Source: Rhodospirillales bacterium
GTDB taxonomy: Bacteria; Pseudomonadota; Alphaproteobacteria; Acetobacterales; Acetobacteraceae
Length of the DNA: 38,651 nt
Assembly: GCA_025359905.1 (NCBI GenBank)
Contig: JANYDF010000123.1
Coordinates: 1-38,651 of the forward strand
Direction: 5' to 3'
Each line of letters opens with the position of its first letter. Position 1 is the stretch's first letter. This document shows, one piece after another, positions 5,485-13,386 of the stretch. The position numbers were made by a program, and so were the translations under genes. The notes beneath the pieces are model-generated. The model saw nothing but the letters and a program-made list of their open reading frames with translations. It did not search any database and was not told the DNA's origin.

Positions 5485-8088
5485 TCACCCCACCGGCGCT
5501 GCCAAAGCCCCGCTCTGCGCCAAACACTGGCGCAGGCTGGCGAGCAGGGCGTCGCGTTCGAATTTCTGCACGTAGTCGGTGAAGCCGGCATTGCGCCCGG
5601 CCGCCACATCGGCCAGCCCGGCGTGGCCAGTCAGCGCGATCACCGGCAACTCTGCCCACCCTCCGCCGGCGCGGACCCGGCGGACGAATTCCAGCCCATC
5701 GAGTTCGGGCATTTCGATGTCCGAGACGATGGCGTCGAATGCGGTTCCCGCATCGCGCAACGCGAGAGCTTGTGTTGCGCTGGCCACCGCCGTTACGGCA
5801 TAGCCCGCCGCCGATAGCGACGGCACCAGCAGGCTGCGGAAGAATTCGGCGTCTTCCACAACCAGCACGCGCGGCCGCCCGCCGCGTGCGCCATGAAACC
5901 AATCCTGCGCCGCGTGTTGCAGCCAATAGCCGGTGTCGATGACCCCGGTGGCCTTGCCTGCGATCACTGCGGTGCCGAGCAGGCCGGGTTGCTGGCCGCC
6001 GGATAGTTCGATGGCCAAATGCTCGTCGGCCACGTCGAGGATTTCATCGACCACCAAGCCCATGCAGCGGTCACGGCCCTGGCCGCGATCCTCGTCGGCG
6101 AACACCAGGACCGGGTGGCTTTCGGCGTTGCGGTCCAGCGTGCCGGACAGCGGCACCAGCGGCATCAAACGGCCGCGATACTGGGTGACCGGCTGGCCAG
6201 ACGACAATTCGATGCGCGCTTTCTCGATGTGCTCCAGCCGCGCCACCAGTCCGAGCGGCACGGCTTTCGGTTCCGGTCCGCCTGCACGAAAGATCAGCAT
6301 CGCGGTGCGCTGCGGTCCGTGCGCCTCGGGGCTGTCCTTGACGGCGCCCGGCGTGGCCCGCGCCTCGTTGCTGCCGACAACTCCGGTGGCGCGCGCGATC
6401 CCGGCCGGATCGAGAATCATGATCACCGAGCCGTCACCGAGAATAGTGTTGCCGCTGAACATGGTCACGTGGCGCAGAATGGGCGCCACCGGCTTGACCA
6501 CGATTTCCTCGGTGTCGAACACCGCATCGACTGCGATTCCAAGCATGGTGGAGCCGACCTGGGCGACCACGATGCAATGGGCGGCGGTATCCGCGTCCGC
6601 CGCCGCCTCGCCGAGCGCCAGCAGCCCGCGCAGATTGACCAGCGGCAACAGCCGTTCGCGCAACCGCAGCACTTCGGTGTTGTTGATCCGCTCCACCCGG
6701 CATTCGCCGTCCTCGCCACCCATTCCGGCGCGCACCAATTCGACCACGCTGAGTTGTGGAATGGCGAAGCGCTCGCCGCCCGCTTCCACAATCAACGCCG
6801 ACGCGATCGCCAGTGTCAGCGGGATTTTGATGGTGAATGTGGTGCCCAGACCGGCGGCGTTGCGCAGTTCGATGGCCCCGCCGATCCGTTCGATATTGGT
6901 TTTCACCACATCCAGCCCGACGCCGCGGCCGCTGACGGCGGTAATGGCGGCGGCGGTGGAAAAGCCAGGGCGGAAGATGAAGCGCAGAATTTGCGCCTCG
7001 CTCATCGCCGCCAATTCGGTCTCGCTGGCCAAACCGCGCGCCAGAGCCTTGGCGCGGATTTTATCGACCGGCAGGCCGCGCCCGTCGTCGCCGATCTCGA
7101 TGATGACGTGCCCGCCTTCGTGGCAGGCCGATAATGTGATCCGTCCACCCTCGGACTTCCCGGCCGCGCGCCGCTCGGCCGGGGTTTCCAGGCCATGATC
7201 GCCCGAGTTGCGGACCATGTGGGTCAGCGGGTCCTTGATGAGTTCCAGCACTTGCCGGTCGAGTTCGGTCTCCGCCCCGTGCATCACCAACTCGATGCGC
7301 TTGCCAAGGTCGCGCGCCAAGTCGCGCACCAGACGCGGCAGTTTGTTCCAGGCGTTGCCGATCGGCTGCATGCGGGTTTTCATCACGCCCTCCTGCAAGT
7401 CCGAGGTGATCTGCGACAGCCGTTGCAGTGGCACTGCGAAGCCGCTGTTTTCCTGGCGCCGCGCCAGTTGCAGTAGCTGATTGCGGGTCAGCACCAACTC
7501 ACTGACCAGGGTCATCAGGTCTTCCAGCACATCGACGGTGACGCGGATGGTCTGCGCCCCGGCGTGCGAATCGCCCGCCGGATCGGCTGGTGGCGGCGCT
7601 TCCGCCAACGGTTCGGGCTTCACGGCCTCGACGGCGGGCGGCGGAGCGGTTGCGGTGGCGGTTGTGGTGGGAATAATCGGCGGCGGCGGTGGCGCGGCCA
7701 TGGCCGGCGTGCGGCCCTCCGCAATGGCGTTCAGGCTGGCCGCCAGCCGGGTATCGTCGCCCGCCGGTTCGTTGCCGCTAGCGGCCAATCCGGCGACGAT
7801 GGCTTTGATCACGTCCACTGCCGCGAGGACACTGCTGATGACATCCGGCGTGGCCGCCAGCTTGCCGTCGCGCATCCGGCCCAGCACGTTTTCCGCCGCG
7901 TGGGCGATATGCTCCAGCCGAGGCAGCCCGAGAAAGCCGCAGGTGCCCTTGATCGTATGGACATGGCGGAAAATCAGCGACAGGGTCTGCGCGTCGTCCG
8001 GTGCCCGCTCCAGCTTGACCAGCGCCAGATCGAGCTCAGCGAGACTCTCATTGGTCTCGGTCAGGAAATCGGCGAGCAGATCGTCCAT
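5485..8088 (-). CDS. cheA: Hybrid CheA histidine kinase with C-terminal receiver domain
   Basis: An 867-residue chemotaxis kinase. The N-terminal Hpt domain carries the phosphorylated His in H-V-H-T-I-K-G (about His44). A Pro-rich linker (about 130-170) follows, then the dimerisation helices, and the ATPase domain with the N box M-V-R-N-S-G-D-H-G-L-E and the G-R-G-V-G-L-D-V-V-K box. A CheW-like regulatory domain follows, then what appears to be a second CheW-like segment, and a receiver domain ends the protein (V-V-E-D-A-E near 745, phospho-acceptor in I-V-S-D-I-E-M-P-E-L-D-G). There is no clear CheY-binding P2 domain. The GTG/ATG choice is settled by the run GGGGG just before the ATG at 8088. 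It heads cheA-W-Y-B-R. The fused receiver may drain phosphate from the kinase. Confidence 0.93.
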   Translation of the reverse strand: MDDLLADFLTETNESLAELDLALVKLERAPDDAQTLSLIFRHVHTIKGTCGFLGLPRLEHIAHAAENVLGRMRDGKLAATPDVISSVLAAVDVIKAIVAGLAASGNEPAGDDTRLAASLNAIAEGRTPAMAAPPPPPIIPTTTATATAPPPAVEAVKPEPLAEAPPPADPAGDSHAGAQTIRVTVDVLEDLMTLVSELVLTRNQLLQLARRQENSGFAVPLQRLSQITSDLQEGVMKTRMQPIGNAWNKLPRLVRDLARDLGKRIELVMHGAETELDRQVLELIKDPLTHMVRNSGDHGLETPAERRAAGKSEGGRITLSACHEGGHVIIEIGDDGRGLPVDKIRAKALARGLASETELAAMSEAQILRFIFRPGFSTAAAITAVSGRGVGLDVVKTNIERIGGAIELRNAAGLGTTFTIKIPLTLAIASALIVEAGGERFAIPQLSVVELVRAGMGGEDGECRVERINNTEVLRLRERLLPLVNLRGLLALGEAAADADTAAHCIVVAQVGSTMLGIAVDAVFDTEEIVVKPVAPILRHVTMFSGNTILGDGSVIMILDPAGIARATGVVGSNEARATPGAVKDSPEAHGPQRTAMLIFRAGGPEPKAVPLGLVARLEHIEKARIELSSGQPVTQYRGRLMPLVPLSGTLDRNAESHPVLVFADEDRGQGRDRCMGLVVDEILDVADEHLAIELSGGQQPGLLGTAVIAGKATGVIDTGYWLQHAAQDWFHGARGGRPRVLVVEDAEFFRSLLVPSLSAAGYAVTAVASATQALALRDAGTAFDAIVSDIEMPELDGLEFVRRVRAGGGWAELPVIALTGHAGLADVAAGRNAGFTDYVQKFERDALLASLRQCLAQSGALAAPVG

Positions 8089-8168
8089 GAGACCCCCGGC
8101 TACGCGCATCCTCGGCGCGGCTATGGGGCATGGTGGCGGGGAACTGCGAAGAATGGGTTAAGGACGCG

Positions 8169-9608
8169 CTACCCAGGTTCGTGCGGCCGCGCCGCCGTAC
8201 GCGCTTTGGCGACCGGAGTTAGCATCCTATCGCGCAACCGGGCGCGCGGCGGCACCGGGGCGGCGGGGCGGGACAGGATGTGGAAACGATAGGTCAGCAG
8301 CCCGGCCGCAACCGTCAGGCCCGCGATCAGACCGCACCACATGCCCGGCGCATGCCAATCCATCCCAAACGCCAGCACCAGCGCCAATGGGAAGCCAACC
8401 ACCCAATAGGCCAGCGCGGTGATGACCATCGGCACCTTGGTGTCTTTCAGTCCGCGCAACGCGCCCATGGCGCTGACCTGCAAGCCGTCCGACAACTGGA
8501 AGACGCCGGCGATCTGCAGCAGCAGCACGCCGCCTGCGATCACCGCCGAATCGTGCGTGTAGAGGCCCGCGATCTCGGCCGGGAACAGCAGCATCAGCCC
8601 GCCGGACACCATCTGTACTGCCAGCGCCAAGCCCATGCCGGTGAAACCGGCGCGGCGCACGCCCAACGGATCGCCGCGCCCGGCGGCGTTGCCGACACGC
8701 ACCGAGGTGGTGATCGAGATGCCAAGCGGCACCATGAAGCTGAAGGCCGCGACATTCAGCGCCACCTGATGGCTGGCCGCCGCCGTCTCGCCAAAATGGC
8801 CGATGGCGAGACCGGCCGCGCTGAACAGGCTGGTTTCCAGCAGCAGGCTGACCGCCATCGGTAGCCCGACGCGCAGCAAGGCCCATATCAAACGCCAGTC
8901 GAGCCCGCGCGTCCGGTCGCGCCAGCCTAGTCCCTGATAGCGGCCCGAAAACCGCAGCCACAGCAGGAACACCGCCAACTGCGCCCAGCATGCCACCACG
9001 GTGGCCAGGGCACAGCCGCGCGCGCCAAGCGGTTCGTTGCCGAACGGCGCGTACATCAGGATGTAGCCGGTCGGCACCAGGACGCACAGCCCGAACAGCC
9101 CGATCAGCATGGTCGGGCGTGGCATCGACAGGCCTTCGGACAAGCCCCGGCAACAATAGAACAGGCTGACAGCGGGGGTGGCCGGGGCAATTGTCCGCAG
9201 AAAATCGCCCATATCGGCGGCCAGCCCGGCCTCGAACCCCAGCCACACGGCGAGGCTCGGGCCGATGTAGTAAACCGCCGACATCAGGAACAAGCCCAGC
9301 ATCGTAGCGATCATGAGCGCCTGGCGGAACAGCGGTCCTGCCAAGTTGCGCCGCCCGGCGCCGTCAAGCTGCGCCACCGAGGGGGCGAGGGCAGCGTTGA
9401 CGCCGACCGCCGCCATGTTCGCGATATTGTAGAGCGCGGTGGCGACCGCGACCGTGCCAAGCACATGCGCGTTCAGATGCCCGGCCAGCAGCACGTCGGC
9501 CACACCCATGCCCATGCTGGTCAACTGCCCGCCGATCAGCGGCAATGCCAGCCAGATTGTGGCCCGGGCTTCGCCGGGCCAGCTACGCAGGGTCGTTGGA
9601 CTTAGCAT
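8169..9608 (-). CDS. MATE family multidrug/cation efflux transporter
   Basis: A 479-residue inner-membrane protein of the NorM-like MATE family, with about twelve hydrophobic segments in two homologous halves. Family-like stretches are L-P-L-I-G-G-Q-L near residue 22, M-G-V-A-D at 34-38, Y-C-C-R-G-L-S-E-G in the first half, and in the second half V-G-L-P-M-A-V-S-L-L-L-E-T and G-A-L-R-G-L-K-D-T-K-V-P. It would exchange Na+ or H+ for cationic compounds; the substrate cannot be predicted. It starts 33 bp after the RraA-like gene on the same strand and ends 80 bp before cheA. Confidence 0.9.
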   Translation of the reverse strand: MLSPTTLRSWPGEARATIWLALPLIGGQLTSMGMGVADVLLAGHLNAHVLGTVAVATALYNIANMAAVGVNAALAPSVAQLDGAGRRNLAGPLFRQALMIATMLGLFLMSAVYYIGPSLAVWLGFEAGLAADMGDFLRTIAPATPAVSLFYCCRGLSEGLSMPRPTMLIGLFGLCVLVPTGYILMYAPFGNEPLGARGCALATVVACWAQLAVFLLWLRFSGRYQGLGWRDRTRGLDWRLIWALLRVGLPMAVSLLLETSLFSAAGLAIGHFGETAAASHQVALNVAAFSFMVPLGISITTSVRVGNAAGRGDPLGVRRAGFTGMGLALAVQMVSGGLMLLFPAEIAGLYTHDSAVIAGGVLLLQIAGVFQLSDGLQVSAMGALRGLKDTKVPMVITALAYWVVGFPLALVLAFGMDWHAPGMWCGLIAGLTVAAGLLTYRFHILSRPAAPVPPRARLRDRMLTPVAKARTAARPHEPG

Positions 9609-9615
9609 GTGCGGC

Positions 9616-9629
9616 CCGCCCGAAGGCGG
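9616..9629 (-). terminator. UUCG-loop hairpin between the RraA-like and MATE genes
   Basis: On the leftward strand CCGCC-TTCG-GGCGG forms a 5-bp stem with the very stable C(UUCG)G tetraloop, eight bases before the MATE start codon. No U tract follows. It could attenuate readthrough or mask the MATE ribosome site rather than terminate fully. Confidence 0.3.
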
Positions 9630-9641
9630 ACACCCAATGGG

Positions 9642-10340
9642 TCAGTGGATTTCGCCCGCCTTTTGCAAGGCGGCGCGCATCTTGGCGGCGGTGAAGCCGG
9701 GTTCGCGCGCCATGTCCAGAATGACCTTCTCGCGCCGCACCAGCAGGTCGATGGCGGCCGGCAGTTTGGTGACGGCCTCGTCCGGGATCACCACCGCGCC
9801 GTGATAGTCGGCGTGGACCACGTCGCCGTCGTTGCACAACATGCCGAAAATATTCGTCTGGCAACGCATTGCCACCATGTGGACATGCGCGTGGCTCGGC
9901 ACGACGCCGCCGCCGATGATCTGAAAGCCAGGGGCCAGCATGTCCACATCGCGGAATGCGCCGTTGGTCACGCAGCCTTCGACACCGAGCGCGAGATGCA
10001 CGGTGGACTGCACTTCACCCCAGAAACAGCCGAAGCCCGGCACCGCGTCGATGTCCTGAATGACCGCGATGCTTGGCAGTCCGCCGGTGGCTTCGACGTA
10101 TTCGTACCAGTCCTCGCGCGGCGGAATCGGCCCGCGCGGCGGCTCCTTGCTGCGGATCAGCCCGGTGCGGGCCAGGCCGACGATGGGCGGCAACTTGGCG
10201 TTGGCAATCGCCATCGGGCTGACGGTAAAGCCAAGCGCGCGCCGCTCCGGCGTGACGAGTTCCAGGCCGTTACAAATCGTCGGTGTATCCCACTGGCGCA
10301 GCACGTCGAGGTCAGCGCGCGTAAAAGGCCGGTTCGTCAT
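9642..10340 (-). CDS. RraA-like / HMG-CHA aldolase family protein
   Basis: A 232-residue protein of the RraA-like superfamily, which includes 4-hydroxy-4-methyl-2-oxoglutarate/4-carboxy-4-hydroxy-2-oxoadipate aldolases and oxaloacetate decarboxylases. The N-terminus D-T-P-T-I-C-N-G-L-E is the typical family opening. Later comes the conserved core G-C-V-T-N-G-A-F-R-D-V-D with the catalytic/metal-binding Arg-Asp, and D-Y-H-G-A-V-V-I-P near the end. A catabolic aldolase or decarboxylase is more likely than the RNase E regulator, because the sequence is longer than RraA proper and lacks genomic links to RNA decay. The ATG at 10340 has AGGAA at good distance; the frame open to 10412 has no such signal. 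Confidence 0.8.
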   Translation of the reverse strand: MTNRPFTRADLDVLRQWDTPTICNGLELVTPERRALGFTVSPMAIANAKLPPIVGLARTGLIRSKEPPRGPIPPREDWYEYVEATGGLPSIAVIQDIDAVPGFGCFWGEVQSTVHLALGVEGCVTNGAFRDVDMLAPGFQIIGGGVVPSHAHVHMVAMRCQTNIFGMLCNDGDVVHADYHGAVVIPDEAVTKLPAAIDLLVRREKVILDMAREPGFTAAKMRAALQKAGEIH

Positions 10341-10544
10341 GGTCGAGTTCCTGCGTTCGTCAAGAATACTCTGACTGGAATTAACGAAGCAGGCAACGCG
10401 GTGATGACGCAAGCCGGCACGGTAAAATTAAACGGCCGGACGGCGATGGTTGTAGTAATGAATACGTGTCGATTTCGATCAATTCAGCAGCGCCTGCCAG
10501 CGCTCCCGCTCCGCCCGGCGCCGCGGCGCGGGAGACGCGGCGCT

Positions 10545-11858
10545 CTACTGCAATGCTGCCGTCATCGGTGTGGCTTTGGCATCGCGGGCATTCAGCGGCT
10601 CGGCGCCGAAGCGCAGCTCGATGGTGCGCAGGATCGAACCGAAATCGTACGAGGTGTGGTCGATGAAATGCGGCTTCACCATCGGTCCGATCAGCAGCAG
10701 CGGTACGCGGGTGCCGGGGCCCCAGGCGTCGCGCTGCGGCGGGGCCACGTGGTCCCACTGGCCGCCGTTTTCGTCGTAGGTCACGATCACCAGGGTGTCT
10801 TTCCACAGCTTGCTGGCGCGCAGCCGGGCAATCAGGTCGCCCAGATGCGCGTCGCCGTCGGCGATGTTGGCGTAGCCGGGGTGCTGATTGAAGGTGGCGA
10901 ACGGCTTGTAGAACGCCACCGGCGGCAGCTTGCCGGCGGCAATCGCCGCGTCGAGATCCTTGGCGTCCTTTAGGTGCATTTCCTGGCCGGGCGTGCCCGG
11001 CGCCAGATCGGCGAAATAGGCGAACGGCTGATGGTGATACTGGAACAGCTTGTCCGGGTGCCCGCCCGACGCATCGGCGTAGCCGCCAGCGTACCATGCC
11101 CAATCGACGTGCTTGGCATCCAGCCGGTCGCCGATATGCGCCATGGTCTGCGGTGGCACCAGTTCGGCGGGGGCGGTTTCCTCGGGCATATGCAGATACA
11201 CGCTGCGCGCAGTGTTCACCGCGTCGCCGTCCGGCGTCACTTTGCCGTCGGCGGCCATGTGGCCAGCGGCGTCCAGCTTGGCGACCACTTTCTCCGGGGC
11301 GTTGGGCCAGCGGAAGGCGCAACTGCACACCAGAAAACTATGATTGAGGAATGAGCCGCCGAACGCCGAGTGGAACATGGCGTCGCCGAGCGCGAACTCG
11401 CGCGCCAGCTTCCACAGGCGGCTGTCTTTCGGCTCGAAATAGCCCATCGCCAAGCCGCCAGCGTCGGAGATCGCGGCGAAACGGTCCATCTTGCCGCCGT
11501 CGATCTGGCCTTGCTCCTGATAGAAGCGATGCACGATGTCGCTGGTGAAGCCGGTTTCGGGCACGAACGGCTCGATGTTGAACGGCGCATTGGGCAGCGG
11601 CGCCGCAAAGCGCTTATCGGCAATCGTCGGCAGCGCGGTCAACACCACGCCGTCACGGCCGGTCTGCGGCGCCGCCTGTCCGGCGTTGTCCAACCCGTTG
11701 GCGCCGGGGAAGTGGCCGAACAGATTGTCGAAGCTGCGGTTTTCCTCGAACACCACCAGGATGTGGCCGATCTTGTTCAAGGCAGGCTGTGCGGTCCGCG
11801 CCTGCGCGCCGGCCGATAGTACCAGCGCCAAGCCTGCCACTGCTGCGAAAGCCTTCAT
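10545..11858 (-). CDS. Secreted phosphoesterase family protein (AcpA/phospholipase C-like)
   Basis: A 437-residue exported protein of the phosphoesterase family that includes phospholipases C and the acid phosphatase AcpA. A signal peptide (MKAFAAVAGLALVLSAGAQA) is followed by the hallmark I-L-V-V-F-E-E-N-R-S-F-D-N-L-F-G-H, where the Glu-Asn pair binds metal. Later motifs include the V-T-Y-D-E-N-G-G-Q-W-D-H-V metal site and G-T-R-V-P-L-L-L-I-G-P near the end. Activity on phosphomonoesters or phospholipids in the periplasm is expected. The ATG at 11858 follows GGGAA; a second ATG at 11882 would overlap the upstream gene and add a non-signal leader. It lies 13 bp after the cyclase-family gene and is probably co-transcribed with it. 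About 200 bp without genes follow, with nothing recognisable in them. Confidence 0.85.
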   Translation of the reverse strand: MKAFAAVAGLALVLSAGAQARTAQPALNKIGHILVVFEENRSFDNLFGHFPGANGLDNAGQAAPQTGRDGVVLTALPTIADKRFAAPLPNAPFNIEPFVPETGFTSDIVHRFYQEQGQIDGGKMDRFAAISDAGGLAMGYFEPKDSRLWKLAREFALGDAMFHSAFGGSFLNHSFLVCSCAFRWPNAPEKVVAKLDAAGHMAADGKVTPDGDAVNTARSVYLHMPEETAPAELVPPQTMAHIGDRLDAKHVDWAWYAGGYADASGGHPDKLFQYHHQPFAYFADLAPGTPGQEMHLKDAKDLDAAIAAGKLPPVAFYKPFATFNQHPGYANIADGDAHLGDLIARLRASKLWKDTLVIVTYDENGGQWDHVAPPQRDAWGPGTRVPLLLIGPMVKPHFIDHTSYDFGSILRTIELRFGAEPLNARDAKATPMTAALQ

Positions 11859-11871
11859 CACTGAGATTCCC

Positions 11872-12651
11872 TTACGCCGCATCGATAATCGCCACCGCCC
11901 GCGTCCAGCCCGCCGAGGCGGCGCGGATCTTCACCGGGAAGCATGACACCACGAAGCCGTCCGGCGGCAATGCCTCAAGGTTATGAAGTTTCTCCAAATG
12001 GCAATAGCCAGTATGCCGCCCGGCTTTGTGGCCCTCCCAGATCAGCGAAGCGTCGTGGGTTTCGGCGTAGCGCCGCGCCGTGTGCACGAACGGCGCGTCC
12101 CACGACCAGCCATCGGTGCCGGTCAGCCGGATGCCCCGGTCGAGCAGATACATCGTCGCCGCATATCCCATGCCGCAGCCGCTCGCCACGTAGTTGTCCT
12201 GGCCATAGCGCGCCCCGGCGCTGGTGTTGACCAGCACGATCTCCAGCGGTTGCAATGTGTGCCCGATGCGGGCCAGTTCCGCCGCGACATCCTCGGGCGT
12301 GACCACGTAGCCGTCGGCGAAATGCCGGAAATCCAGCTTCACGCCGGGTTGCAGGCACCAGTCGAGCGGCACCTCGTCGATGGTCCAACTGCGCTCGCCG
12401 TGGTTCATGGTGGAATGGTAGTGATACGGAGCGTCCAGATGGGTGCCGTTGTGGGTTGAAATGTTCACCTGCTCCACCGCCCAGCCTTCGCCATCGGGCA
12501 GATCCTCGGGCTTTAAGCCGGGGAATAGCGACGCGACCAGCGGAGCCGACTGTTTGTGGTTGGTGTAAGTGATCGAGACCTTCTGGATCGGCGGATCGGC
12601 CAGCACATCGTTTTCCAGTGGGATGGAAATGTCGATCAGGCGGCGGGGCAT
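11872..12651 (-). CDS. Cyclase-family metal-dependent hydrolase (kynurenine formamidase-like)
   Basis: A 259-residue protein of the family that includes bacterial kynurenine formamidase KynB and polyketide 'cyclases'. The zinc-binding motif [13 protein letters not shown] stands at about residues 65-77 (family pattern H-x-G-T-H-x-D-x-P-x-H). The N-terminus L-I-D-I-S-I-P-L is also typical, as is G-T-D-G-W-S-W-D in the C-terminal half. The exact substrate is unknown, since no tryptophan catabolic genes are nearby. The ATG at 12651 has AAGGA eight bases upstream; the longer frame to 12717 has not. The phosphoesterase gene follows directly. Confidence 0.83.
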   Translation of the reverse strand: MPRRLIDISIPLENDVLADPPIQKVSITYTNHKQSAPLVASLFPGLKPEDLPDGEGWAVEQVNISTHNGTHLDAPYHYHSTMNHGERSWTIDEVPLDWCLQPGVKLDFRHFADGYVVTPEDVAAELARIGHTLQPLEIVLVNTSAGARYGQDNYVASGCGMGYAATMYLLDRGIRLTGTDGWSWDAPFVHTARRYAETHDASLIWEGHKAGRHTGYCHLEKLHNLEALPPDGFVVSCFPVKIRAASAGWTRAVAIIDAA

Positions 12652-12788
12652 GGCGCGATCCTTGGCGTGGCGTGGCGCGAGCATCGCACAGCCGGCGCGA
12701 TTTCGCAGCGGCTGCAAATTCGTGTGATCCGACCTGCCAGTGCGGGCCGAACGGCATAAACTGCCGCCTGAGCGGGTCTTCCTAAAGC

Positions 12789-12806
12789 CGTTCCTGAACA
12801 GGAACG
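12789..12806. promoter_or_regulatory. Perfect palindrome in a divergent intergenic region
   Basis: CGTTCCTG-AA-CAGGAACG is an 8-bp perfect inverted repeat with a 2-bp centre, in the region between the leftward cyclase gene (start 12651) and the rightward secreted-protein gene (start 12834). It lies 28 bp before the latter's ATG, a position suiting an operator or a small leader hairpin. GGTTCCTGT repeats at 2502-2531 share its GTTCCTG core. Confidence 0.4.
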
Positions 12807-12833
12807 TAATATCGATAGGGAGACCGATGTATC

Positions 12834-13367
12834 ATGGCACCATTCCCCAGAACGTGGCGGCGCGTACTGTTTGCCGCCTTGATCGTTGGCGGCGCCGCGC
12901 GGATGCAGACACCGGCCGAAGCGTCCTGGAGCGCGTTTGAATCGATGGGCACCGCCAAGGTGGTGTCCGACATCGCCTGTGCCGCGGACGGCGCAGGTAC
13001 CGCGGTGTGTGCTGCGACCGGAACCGACACCGCGCTGTACCGCACGCCGTTCCTGGGCGGCGCGTTCGCACTCGCCAACTGGGTGCCGTACGGCTTCATG
13101 GGCGGGTTGATCGGCGGCTTCGGGTGCAGCCAAAGCGGCCAGCATGCCGGGCTGGCGCATTACGACTGCGGCGTGATCGCGGTCTCGAACAACGGCTTCT
13201 GGACCAACGACTACAACGGCATTTCGTGGTCTGGCTGGCTGTCGCTGGGCGGCTTGTTCGTCGGCCGCCCAAATTGTCTCGCGCTGAACGCCACAGTGAC
13301 GCCCGGCGTCGTGATGTGCGCGCTGGTGACATCGGCTAGCCTGGGCGTGAGCGTGACCGGCCCGTAG
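12834..13367 (+). CDS. Small secreted protein with beta-propeller-like (lectin-type) repeats
   Basis: A 177-residue protein with a signal peptide (basic start, hydrophobic V-L-F-A-A-L-I-V-G-G, cleavage after A-E-A). The mature part has three imperfect blocks of about 50 residues, each with a Cys-x(n)-Cys pair and closing on aromatic W-x-x-W/L-G-G patterns: I-A-C-A-A-D-G-A-G-T-A-V-C-A, then G-C-S-Q...Y-D-C-G-V-I-A-V, then N-C-L-A...V-M-C-A-L-V. This resembles the blades of tachylectin/PLL-type propellers, but three blades are too few for a closed ring, so it may oligomerise or be truncated. The upstream GGGAGA lies about ten bases before the ATG. Function unknown; sugar binding is a guess. Confidence 0.6.
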   Translation: MAPFPRTWRRVLFAALIVGGAARMQTPAEASWSAFESMGTAKVVSDIACAADGAGTAVCAATGTDTALYRTPFLGGAFALANWVPYGFMGGLIGGFGCSQSGQHAGLAHYDCGVIAVSNNGFWTNDYNGISWSGWLSLGGLFVGRPNCLALNATVTPGVVMCALVTSASLGVSVTGP

Positions 13368-13386
13368 CTGTCGCGGGGCCGGCGAT

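Noticed and set aside
5933-7198. 421-codon plus-strand frame opposite cheA
   Set aside because: cheA is unmistakable on the other strand; the frame is Ser/Arg/Pro-biased.
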